34,859 nt of DNA from a virus. Positions within the stretch are counted from its first letter, which is position 1; each line of letters starts with the position of its first letter. The stretch spans positions 1 to 34,859 of the IMG/VR virus record IMGVR_UViG_3300044843_000284. One strand, 5' to 3'. Of this stretch, positions 14,233 to 21,040 are shown piece by piece. The notes under the pieces are model-generated. The model did not search any database. It was not told the DNA's origin and saw nothing but the letters and a program-made list of their open reading frames with translations. Position numbers and translations under genes: made by a program.

Positions 14233-14271
14233 TACCCGCTGGTCGAGCTAGTCTCCCAGCGGGTATTTTTT
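14233..14271 (+). terminator. Strong rho-independent terminator
   Basis: TACCCGCTGG (14233-14242) pairs perfectly with CCAGCGGGTA (14256-14265) and is followed directly by six T. It ends the rightward replication block. The 14131-14389 stretch around it holds no convincing gene; it contains this terminator and the recombinase promoter. Confidence 0.9.
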
Positions 14272-14329
14272 ATTGCGCGGCGGAATCGCACTACCTACCC
14301 GCATCAAGTCGGTTCTGTGTTATGGCGCA

Positions 14330-14379
14330 TTGACAGTAGCCCAAAACGGTGTATTGTGGTGTCTACACGGTTACACAAT
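14330..14379 (+). promoter_or_regulatory. Recombinase promoter with nested inverted repeats
   Basis: TTGACA (14330-14335), a consensus -35, is followed after 16 bases by TATTGT (14352-14357). Starting at the -10 are nested inverted repeats: ATTGTG (14353-14358) with CACAAT (14374-14379), and GTGT-ct-ACAC (14359-14368). A bound dimer would cover the start of transcription, so this promoter is probably repressed under some conditions. Confidence 0.65.
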
Positions 14380-14389
14380 GGAGGGCCAT

Positions 14390-15055
14390 ATGACTGTTTA
14401 CGGATATTGCAGGGTGTCCACTGATCGACAGGCGGATGAGGGCCAGAGCTTGGGGGCGCAGCAGCGGGCTATCGAGGGTTATGCCATGATGTTAGGGCTT
14501 TCGCTCGGGGAGGTCTTCATCGAGCGCGGGGTGTCTGGGGCGAAGCCCCTGACAGACCGACCTGAGGGGGCCAGATTGCTGGATGCCTTGCAGCCGGGTG
14601 ATTCCGTTATCGCCGCCAAACTCGACAGGATGTTCCGTAGTGCTGCGGACGCATTGGCTGTATGCGCACAGATCAAGGAGCGCGGGGTTAGCCTGCACTT
14701 GATCGACCTCGGGGGGGACGTTACGGGGAACGGCATCAGTAAGCTGGTGTTCACGATCCTGGCCGCCGTGGCCGAAGCTGAACGCGAGCGCATCCGTGAG
14801 CGCGTGGTGGACATGAAAGCCGACCAGAGAGCGCGGGGGCGGTACCTGGGCGGCAAGGTGCCCTTTGGGTACATGGTACAGGATGGGGAGTTGAGGCCCG
14901 TTCCCGCCGAACAGCGGGTGATCCAAGGCATTCTCGATATGCACCAGCAGAACCATAGCTTGCGCAGGATTGCGGCATGGTGCGAAACCATGACCTACCC
15001 CCTCACCCACATGGGCGTCAGCAAGATTATAGCCCGCCACTTGCCAAAAACTTAG
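14390..15055 (+). CDS. Small serine recombinase (resolvase/invertase family)
   Basis: A 221-residue site-specific recombinase. The catalytic domain shows YGYCRVSTDRQ with the nucleophile Ser, IAAKLDRMFRSAADAL with the conserved Asp/Arg pair, and AVAEAERERIRERV of the long helix E. The C-terminal part (GKVPFGYM, VIQGILDMHQQNHSLRRIA, MGVSKIIARHL) is a helix-turn-helix. It is shorter than large serine integrases and is the only recombinase in the window; it may integrate the phage, resolve multimers or invert DNA. Start: ATG at 14390 after GGAGGG. It has its own promoter and lies between a terminator and a perfect inverted repeat. Confidence 0.92.
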   Translation: MTVYGYCRVSTDRQADEGQSLGAQQRAIEGYAMMLGLSLGEVFIERGVSGAKPLTDRPEGARLLDALQPGDSVIAAKLDRMFRSAADALAVCAQIKERGVSLHLIDLGGDVTGNGISKLVFTILAAVAEAERERIRERVVDMKADQRARGRYLGGKVPFGYMVQDGELRPVPAEQRVIQGILDMHQQNHSLRRIAAWCETMTYPLTHMGVSKIIARHLPKT

Positions 15056-15064
15056 CCTGCCCAT

Positions 15065-15098
15065 ATATTGTCCCCAGACCACAATCTGGGGACAATAT
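15065..15098. repeat. Perfect 14-bp inverted repeat containing the ribosome-binding site of the XRE gene
   Basis: ATATTGTCCCCAGA (15065-15078) is repeated exactly in inverse at 15085-15098 with a 6-base loop, ccacaa. No T-run follows, so it is not a typical terminator. The right arm contains GGGGA (15088-15092), seven bases before the TTG start of the XRE gene. As DNA it could be an operator; as RNA the stem would hide the ribosome-binding site. Its TGTCCCC core resembles the TGTCCC half-sites at 12926-13043. Confidence 0.85.
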
Positions 15099-15099
15099 C

Positions 15100-15276
15100 T
15101 TGACCGGAACAGAGCTAAAGGCTTGGAGGCTACAAGAAAGCCTATCGCAAAAACGGGCAGCCGAGCGCATCGGTTGTAGCCGCATGTCGATCCAGAACTG
15201 GGAAGCGGGGCGCAAGCGCGTCCCCAAGTGGCTGGTCAACCTGATTGCGGCGTGGGCAGATGCTAACACGCCGTAA
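15100..15276 (+). CDS. XRE/Cro-type transcription regulator, TTG start (58 aa)
   Basis: A 58-residue protein that is almost entirely one helix-turn-helix: TELKAWRLQESLSQKRAAER, then IGCSRMSIQNWEAGRKRVPK. This is the size of a Cro-like repressor. No ATG fits; I chose the TTG at 15100 because the protein then begins exactly at the domain and GGGGA lies seven bases upstream. That site is inside the 14-bp inverted repeat, which suggests autoregulation. The next protein begins with a related domain (AELKAWRKAQGLTVQGLAKR), so the two are likely products of a duplication. Confidence 0.75.
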   Translation: MTGTELKAWRLQESLSQKRAAERIGCSRMSIQNWEAGRKRVPKWLVNLIAAWADANTP

Positions 15277-15319
15277 ACAAACAACAAATAATCACCGCAC
15301 CCCCCCTAAGCCGGGTGCA

Positions 15320-16084
15320 ATGATTAGGGCCGAGCTTAAGGCTTGGCGCAAGGCGCAAGGCTTGACGGTGCAGGGCTTGGCGAAGCGCCTGCGCACCACC
15401 GCCAAGAAGGTGGACTCGTGGGAGTCGGGCAGCGCCCGCATCCCAGACTGGGTGCCTGCCATGCTGGCAGACGAAACCCTAACCAGAGACAAATGGCGCA
15501 TCGAGGCGGCGGAAAGGCGGGCAGAGGGGAAGCTGCGCGACCCGGAAGCGACGGAGCTACAGCGCCGCCAAGCCATGCGGTCGGTGGCGGCTGTGAAGGC
15601 CGAAGAGGCCCACAAGGCCGTCCAGGTAATCGAGGAGGCTCAGGAGGCGCTTGTGGCGGCGGGGATGGACCCTAATTCGGTATTCCCAGACGGCCCGCCT
15701 GCCCATGTCATCGCCCCCATCACCGAGGCGCAGCGCCGCACCGTCAGCGCGATGATCGCCTATGGCATCCCACTAGGTGAGGTGGCTGCCTGCCTGGATA
15801 TGAGCGTCGCACGGCTTAAGGACCACTTTGAGGGCGAGATTGCCAAGGCCAAGGCGCAAGCCAACGCCAGGGTGGCGGAAAACCTATTCAAGAAGGCGAC
15901 GGGGGATGGCTCCCAGGCTGTCCAGGCGGCGACTTTCTGGCTTAAAAGCAGGGCTGGGTGGGCCGATCCGGTGCAGCGCGTAGCCGTTGGCGGCGACGCC
16001 GAAGCGCCCCCCGTCAAGTTTGAGCAGGCGAGCGAGTCCATCCTGGCCGCCATTGAGCATGTTGTCAGAAACAAGGAGGATTGA
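15320..16084 (+). CDS. Terminase small-subunit-like protein with N-terminal XRE domain (254 aa)
   Basis: Residues about 1-55 are an XRE-type helix-turn-helix (RAELKAWRKAQGLTVQGLA ... VDSWESGSARIPDW). A charged coiled coil follows (about 60-125). The C-terminal part has a second helix-turn-helix (YGIPLGEVAACLDMSVARLK) and ANARVAENLFKKATGDG, FWLKSRAGW, a pattern I know from genes directly upstream of large terminases. It probably recognises the packaging site and recruits TerL. Its TGA overlaps the terL ATG as TGATG. The start is uncertain: ATG at 15320 matches the domain edge, but ATG at 15260 and TTG at 15245 are in frame. Confidence 0.75.
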   Translation: MIRAELKAWRKAQGLTVQGLAKRLRTTAKKVDSWESGSARIPDWVPAMLADETLTRDKWRIEAAERRAEGKLRDPEATELQRRQAMRSVAAVKAEEAHKAVQVIEEAQEALVAAGMDPNSVFPDGPPAHVIAPITEAQRRTVSAMIAYGIPLGEVAACLDMSVARLKDHFEGEIAKAKAQANARVAENLFKKATGDGSQAVQAATFWLKSRAGWADPVQRVAVGGDAEAPPVKFEQASESILAAIEHVVRNKED

Positions 16085-18639
16085 TGCCCCTCGTCCTCCC
16101 GCCTGGAACGAAGCTAAACGTCACCCCAGAGCAGGCTGAGCAAATCAAAGCCATCCAGCTAAGCGCCGATCCCGTTGCAAGGGCGGCGTTTAACTGGAAA
16201 TTTGTCTGGTTGCACCTAGCCAGAAAGAAGCAATTACCACCAACAGGCGACTGGAACATATGGCTTGCAATGGCCGGACGCGGATTTGGCAAAGATTTGT
16301 GCCTAAAAACCCCCATTCCAACGCCAGAAGGCTGGACCACGATGGGCGACATCCGGGTCGGAGACACGGTGTTTGATGAAGCGGGGACGCCCTGCAAGGT
16401 GGTGGGGAAGTTCTTCCCTCCTCCCAGCCAGATTTACCGGGTAACGTTCTCTGACGGGTCAAGCATCGTCGCCGGGGCCGACCACCAATGGGTGACATGG
16501 ACCCACCGCGATAGGAAGCAATATCTGCGCTGGAACCAGGGGGCGACGGAGTTCCCCGAGCGGTGGCCGACGTATCGGCAGCCCTTGCGGAATAGCTGGG
16601 GGCATCTTGTTGGCGAGTGCGGACCCAGCATAAAGACGACCGAAGAAGTCCGCGCCACCCTATGCCAGGACACCGCCAGGCGTGACCTGAACCACTGCAT
16701 CCCTCTAGCCGACCCCCTGGACACCCCTGCGGCCAGCCTGCCCATCGACCCGTGGGTGCTGGGCTATTGGTTGGCGAACGGTGCCCCACGAGCGGGGGTT
16801 GTCTGCGCTGGTAGTTACAAGGGGACGTTCGACGATACCCACGTAGAGGCTGCTATCCGGCAGGCGGGCATGGAGGTAGGCCAGAATAGGCGGCGGGTAG
16901 ACAGAGGGCACACGTCCATAGGGGTAATGGGGCTGAGCGCCCGCCTGGAGGCCGTGGGTGTTCTGGGGAACAAACACATCCCACCCGCCTACCTTCGGGC
17001 CTCGATCCAGCAGCGCCTTGCCCTCCTGCGGGGGCTGTGCGACGGCGACGGGTACGGTGCGAAAAGTTCCGCTGAATATGGCACCACTGCCCCCTCCTTG
17101 CGCGACGGGGTGGTCGAGTTGCTGCGTAGCCTGGGGGAGCGTCCGGTCGTTTGCACCACAAGGGCCAGGCTGAACGGCGTGGATTACGGAGAGGTCTACC
17201 GCGTGAATTGGCGGTGGCGCAAGTACAACCCATTCTCGCTTCCCAGGAAAGCGGAGCTATGCCCGCCCCCCGGATCGCAGGGCTTGAGGGTTGCTCATCG
17301 CATGATAACCGCCATCGATCCGGTGCCTTACACGCCTACCGCCTGCATTATGGTGGATAGCCCCACGTCGATGTATCTGGCGGGAGAGGCGATGATTCCG
17401 ACCCACAACACCCTCCTGGGGGCCAACTGGTTAGGCCTTCAGATGCAGGAGAACCCAGGCTGGATCGGGCACGTCGTGGCCCCTACCCATTCGGATTTGC
17501 GCGGCGTCTGTTTCGAAGGGGCCAGCGGGCTTCTGGGCGTCATCCCAGAAGAGTTGATTGCAAGCTGGAACAAGAGCATCAGCGAATTGAAGCTGAAAAA
17601 CGGCAGCATCATCAGGGGATTCAGTGCCGACGTGCCTAACCGCCTTCGAGGCCCACAATGTGGGGCGATGTGGGCGGATGAAGTGGCGGCGTGGCAGAAC
17701 GCGCAGGAAGCGTTCGACATGGCAATGTTCGGCTTGCGCCTGGGGCAGCACCCGAGGGCGGTGCTGACCACCACCCCGAGGCCCATTCCCCTGATAAAAT
17801 CCTTGATGGAGCGCCAGGATTGCGAAATCACGACCGGCAGCACCTATGAAAACCGCGCCAACCTAGCCCCATCCTTCTTCGGCCAGATTGCCCAGTATGA
17901 GGGCACAACCCTAGGAAGGCAGGAGCTTTACGCCGAAATCATCGACAGCGAGGAATTCGGCGTCCTGAAGCGGGAATGGTTCGACCTGTGGCCGACAAAA
18001 TCGCCCCTCCCGCCCTTCGAATATGTCATACAGTCGTATGACACGGCGTATAGCATGCGGGACGGCAACGACCCCACCGCCTGCATAACTTTGGGCGTCT
18101 ATTTCGACGAAAAGAAGCGCCATAACCGCATTATGCTGCTGGATGCCTGGGATGAAATGATTCCCTATCCTGATCTGCGGGCCAGGGCGCAGACGGAGTA
18201 CAATGCCCGCTACGGAGACCCAGATGGCGACGGCGGGCGCAAGTGCGACCTCGTGCTGATCGAGGACAAGGCTGTGGGCACGCCCTTAGCTACCGAGCTA
18301 CAACGCGCCGGAATCCCCGTTCGCGCCTACAATCCAGGCCGCGCCGACAAATTGCAGCGCCTGCATGCCATCAGCCATCTGGTGATGAACCGCATGGTGG
18401 TCATCCCAGAGAGCGTCCAGAAGGCGGGTTCTCCGGCTAAGTGGGCGGATAAGTTCCTGTATCAGGTCTGCGCGTTCAACGGCGAGGGCAGCGTCGATCA
18501 CGATGACTATGTGGACTGCCTGTCGCAAGCCCTGACGATGCTGCGGGATATGACCTGGATCACCTTGAAGGATGACCCGGAGGATGACGACGAGGATCAA
18601 GCACCGCCTGAGCCTCGCGTCAACCCCTACGCCTGCTAG
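16084..18639 (+). CDS. terL: Large terminase subunit precursor with intein
   Basis: An 851-residue precursor; removal of the 370-residue intein (residues 73-442) would leave about 481 residues, a normal TerL length. N-extein: WNIWLAMAGRGFGK, the start of Walker A. C-extein: LLGANWLGLQM, GAMWADEVAAW (Walker B with DE), and TTTPRPIPLIKSL. The nuclease domain shows VIQSYDTAYSMRD (Asp), VLIEDKAVGTPLATEL (Glu/Asp) and HDDYVDCLSQAL (Asp). The protein powers DNA packaging at the portal and cuts DNA. The ATG at 16084 is preceded by AAGGAGGA; a TTG at 16081 is too close. Spliced in the usual way, the P-loop would read GRGFGK-DL-T, two residues longer than GRGFGKT. Confidence 0.95.
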   Translation: MPLVLPPGTKLNVTPEQAEQIKAIQLSADPVARAAFNWKFVWLHLARKKQLPPTGDWNIWLAMAGRGFGKDLCLKTPIPTPEGWTTMGDIRVGDTVFDEAGTPCKVVGKFFPPPSQIYRVTFSDGSSIVAGADHQWVTWTHRDRKQYLRWNQGATEFPERWPTYRQPLRNSWGHLVGECGPSIKTTEEVRATLCQDTARRDLNHCIPLADPLDTPAASLPIDPWVLGYWLANGAPRAGVVCAGSYKGTFDDTHVEAAIRQAGMEVGQNRRRVDRGHTSIGVMGLSARLEAVGVLGNKHIPPAYLRASIQQRLALLRGLCDGDGYGAKSSAEYGTTAPSLRDGVVELLRSLGERPVVCTTRARLNGVDYGEVYRVNWRWRKYNPFSLPRKAELCPPPGSQGLRVAHRMITAIDPVPYTPTACIMVDSPTSMYLAGEAMIPTHNTLLGANWLGLQMQENPGWIGHVVAPTHSDLRGVCFEGASGLLGVIPEELIASWNKSISELKLKNGSIIRGFSADVPNRLRGPQCGAMWADEVAAWQNAQEAFDMAMFGLRLGQHPRAVLTTTPRPIPLIKSLMERQDCEITTGSTYENRANLAPSFFGQIAQYEGTTLGRQELYAEIIDSEEFGVLKREWFDLWPTKSPLPPFEYVIQSYDTAYSMRDGNDPTACITLGVYFDEKKRHNRIMLLDAWDEMIPYPDLRARAQTEYNARYGDPDGDGGRKCDLVLIEDKAVGTPLATELQRAGIPVRAYNPGRADKLQRLHAISHLVMNRMVVIPESVQKAGSPAKWADKFLYQVCAFNGEGSVDHDDYVDCLSQALTMLRDMTWITLKDDPEDDDEDQAPPEPRVNPYAC
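16300..17409 (+). mobile_element. Intein with LAGLIDADG homing endonuclease inside terL
   Basis: A 370-codon in-frame insertion. N-terminal splicing block: Cys1 in CLKTPIPTPEGWTTMGDIRV, then VGDTVFDE; block B contains ADHQWVTW. The C-terminal end is MYLAGEAMIPTHN with His-Asn, followed by Thr as +1 residue, so all splicing residues are present. A two-motif LAGLIDADG endonuclease lies between: LGYWLANG (Asn codon at 16777) and LLRGLCDGDGYG (17020-17055). The first motif has Asn where the catalytic Asp is expected; the second is intact. It sits in the most conserved part of the ATPase, a favoured place for inteins. Confidence 0.93.
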
Positions 18640-19037
18640 CGACTGCGTGCCTCCTTCTGCATGCGCCGCTTAGTGATGGCCTCGAAACTAAGGGGGCTGT
18701 TGTCGAACATATGATCGAGGAGGCGCGTGGTCTTTTCCGAGGCCTTGACGATGTACATCTCCCCGACATAGGGCGCGGTCATGGCCGAGGTGCGCTTCGA
18801 AAACAGCAGCGCCCCGGCGTTTTCGTGCAGCCACAGCGCCATGCGCATGGTTTGCCCAAGAGGGGTAATCTGGTAGGCATAAATCGGGTTCCCAGCGGCA
18901 TCCTTTCCCGTTTGAGTTTTGGTGGAGCGGTTGAACTGCAAGTCTTGGTCCGATCCAGCGTAGTAGACGATGGGCTTGTCCCCCGGCTGCATGTTGCCAT
19001 ACGCGGTTTCCAGGTCGGTGGGCGTCAAATAGATCAT
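18636..19037 (-). CDS. Minus-strand moron-like hypothetical protein (133 aa)
   Basis: A 133-residue gene on the strand opposite to all neighbouring late genes. It starts MIYLTPTDLETAYGNMQPGD after a good ribosome-binding site (AGGGGAT) and ends convergently with terL: the two stop codons overlap in the bases CTAG at 18636-18639. The protein is soluble, mixed alpha/beta (QFNRSTKTQTGK, LGQTMRMALWLHENAGALLF), without a recognised domain. Its independent orientation, own ribosome-binding site and position between packaging genes are typical of a moron expressed in the lysogen or early. A host-interaction or anti-defence role is possible but not shown. No clear promoter is seen; TATAAC at 19042-19047 could be a -10. 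Confidence 0.75.
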   Translation of the reverse strand: MIYLTPTDLETAYGNMQPGDKPIVYYAGSDQDLQFNRSTKTQTGKDAAGNPIYAYQITPLGQTMRMALWLHENAGALLFSKRTSAMTAPYVGEMYIVKASEKTTRLLDHMFDNSPLSFEAITKRRMQKEARSR

Positions 19038-19148
19038 TGCTATCCCCTGTGGTTATACCTACTCCTGGCAACTATATGTGGCCCAAGCGGCGTTAGTAGC
19101 GGTATTTTTGCATGACAGCTATGCGCAATGAGCATTAGTAAAGGGCGC

Positions 19149-19177
19149 TTGCCCAGATCAATGATGTAGGCTAGACT
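19149..19177 (+). promoter_or_regulatory. Promoter for the polyvalent protein and portal genes
   Basis: TTGCCC (19149-19154) and TAGACT (19172-19177) are 17 bases apart and lie 34 bases before the gene at 19211. The -10 region includes AGGCTAGACT, also found at 10663-10672. The 173-base gap between the minus-strand gene and 19211 holds this promoter and nothing else I can name. Confidence 0.5.
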
Positions 19178-19210
19178 AGCCCTTTCTCACCTCTCACGGC
19201 AGGGGCGTTG

Positions 19211-21034
19211 ATGGCTGATCCCTCTAAACTCGTTCCTCTGGGCAAGAAGGCTATTGCGGCACTGCGTAAAGCAGTGACCGACTCCTTGCCGATGGATGAG
19301 GCTTCGCGCATGGCGAGAGCGCGAGCGCTGGGGTTCGACGTTGACAACCCATTATATCACGGCACAACTCACACCTTTTCGGCGTTTGGGCGCGGGAAGA
19401 CCGCAAATCCAGAAGGTCACTTCGGGGCGGGGCATTACTTCACCTCCAGCCCGCAGGACGCCAGCGCGAACTACGCAGGCGTAGGCCCCGATTTAACTGG
19501 GCGCATCGAAAACCGTGCCGAGAGGTTGGCGGATGAGGTTCTGGACTCTAGAGACGTCCCGGAGAGCGTCGCAAAGCGTTACGCCCAGTGGAGAGCGCGT
19601 AAGGAGCTAAAGGGAGACCACGAGGGGGCGGTGATCCCTGTTTATCTCCGAGGAACGACCGTTGATGTCAGGGGCCACACCAGAGGAAAGCCTACTACCC
19701 TCTCTATCGACTATGACATCGACACCGAGGCGCTTCGCGCCCAGGCTCGGAAGGAGCTAGGTGAGTCGGCGGACGAGTGGGATGTAGCTGACCGCTATCA
19801 CGCGCTATACGACGACGCCATGGCGGATGCGCAGCCCAGCGGCCCGCTGTGGAAGTTTATAGAGAGCATTCGTAATCAGGCCGACGAGTATGGGTTCGAC
19901 CAGAATAGGGCGCTTGCGCCCCTTGATGACTATATGGCGGACGGAGCCATATCTGCGGACAGGCTGGATAGCCTGCTGCGTAAGTCGGAAGGGCTTATGT
20001 ATGCGGAAGACCCAGAAACGGGTGCCCTTATAGGCAATGACGTCCTGCGCAGGGCGTTCCACGACGCGGGCTTTGAGAACATCCTGATGGATGCGAGCGC
20101 CGCCTTTCCGAATATGAAGAACATACCCCCAGGGACGATTCACGTCATCACTAGTAACCCCGCCAATATCCGGTCTCACTTCGCCAAGTTCGACCCAGCG
20201 AAGAAAGACAGCGCCGATCTGCTGGCTTCCACTGCGGGCGCTACCGCGCTCTCCCCGGCTGCGGTGGAATATCTACGCGATTCATATGACACCGTCCCCG
20301 ATCAGGCGACGGAAGTCCCTCAATTCGCTGATGGCGGGAGCGTCGCCGAGCGCATAGCCAAGGCGCAGCGGGCGGAAAATGCCGACCAGATGACGCACCG
20401 AACAAGCCATTCCGCTATGCCGGACCCTGATCCTTGGACCTGGGGCGACACCGCAGAGTTCCTTGAGCCTTTTTCTGTCGGAAGGTATCGGGAAGCGGTA
20501 TCGAATGCTAAGGAAGGAAACTACCCGGCTATGATTCTCAACTCCGCAGCGACAATCCCGGCTGTGGCGGTTGATTTAGCGACGGTCGGCGCGGCTGCCC
20601 CCATCGTAAAGGGCGCTACCAAGATGACCGGAGCATTGGCGAAGATGGCATCTAAGGCTGCCCCTGCGGCCATTGTGGCGTCTCCTAGCGATGCCGAAGC
20701 CGCCAAGCTGCACTGGATTTCGAGCATGCCAGGGAAGGACTTAGTTGACAAGTTTCTGTCTCGATTTGCTCCAGATCATCGCAACAATAAGGCAGTTCAG
20801 GACGCGTTTAGGTTCGCTGACAGCGAAGTCCCCGAGAAGGCAGGCCGCACCCTCATGGTGACTACCGACGACGGCACACCCATTGGCGTCTATGGCTTCG
20901 AGAATGCCGACAATGGCGGCTATAAGCTGCGCCATAGTTGGAGCCACCAGTTCGGCAGTGAGGTTCCTGACGCCATCGTTGCCCGATATTTGGCTGGAAA
21001 GCCTTATGACATGAATCGAACCCGTGGAAGGTAA
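19211..21034 (+). CDS. Polyvalent virion protein with ADP-ribosyltransferase-like domain (607 aa)
   Basis: A 607-residue protein. The N-terminal part looks like the ART fold of phage polyvalent proteins: NPLYHGTTHTFSAFGRG with H50, then GHFGAGHYFTSSPQDASANY with Y76, and, after an insert, AGFENILMDASAAFP and PGTIHVITSNPANIRSHFAKFDP (about 286-329), the usual closing block. Residues about 424-495 are Ala-rich and hydrophobic and could interact with membranes; the end (about 500-607) is a separate unrecognised domain. Proteins of this class are thought to be injected with phage DNA and to modify host proteins. It lies just before the portal gene. The acidic catalytic residue cannot be assigned by eye. 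ATG at 19211 follows GCAGGGGCG. Confidence 0.72.
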   Translation: MADPSKLVPLGKKAIAALRKAVTDSLPMDEASRMARARALGFDVDNPLYHGTTHTFSAFGRGKTANPEGHFGAGHYFTSSPQDASANYAGVGPDLTGRIENRAERLADEVLDSRDVPESVAKRYAQWRARKELKGDHEGAVIPVYLRGTTVDVRGHTRGKPTTLSIDYDIDTEALRAQARKELGESADEWDVADRYHALYDDAMADAQPSGPLWKFIESIRNQADEYGFDQNRALAPLDDYMADGAISADRLDSLLRKSEGLMYAEDPETGALIGNDVLRRAFHDAGFENILMDASAAFPNMKNIPPGTIHVITSNPANIRSHFAKFDPAKKDSADLLASTAGATALSPAAVEYLRDSYDTVPDQATEVPQFADGGSVAERIAKAQRAENADQMTHRTSHSAMPDPDPWTWGDTAEFLEPFSVGRYREAVSNAKEGNYPAMILNSAATIPAVAVDLATVGAAAPIVKGATKMTGALAKMASKAAPAAIVASPSDAEAAKLHWISSMPGKDLVDKFLSRFAPDHRNNKAVQDAFRFADSEVPEKAGRTLMVTTDDGTPIGVYGFENADNGGYKLRHSWSHQFGSEVPDAIVARYLAGKPYDMNRTRGR

Positions 21035-21040
21035 TGCCAG

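Noticed and set aside
14133-14333. Plus-strand 66-codon frame between the zinc-finger and recombinase genes
   Set aside because: It runs through the strong terminator at 14233-14271, lacks a ribosome-binding site and has no family-like pattern.
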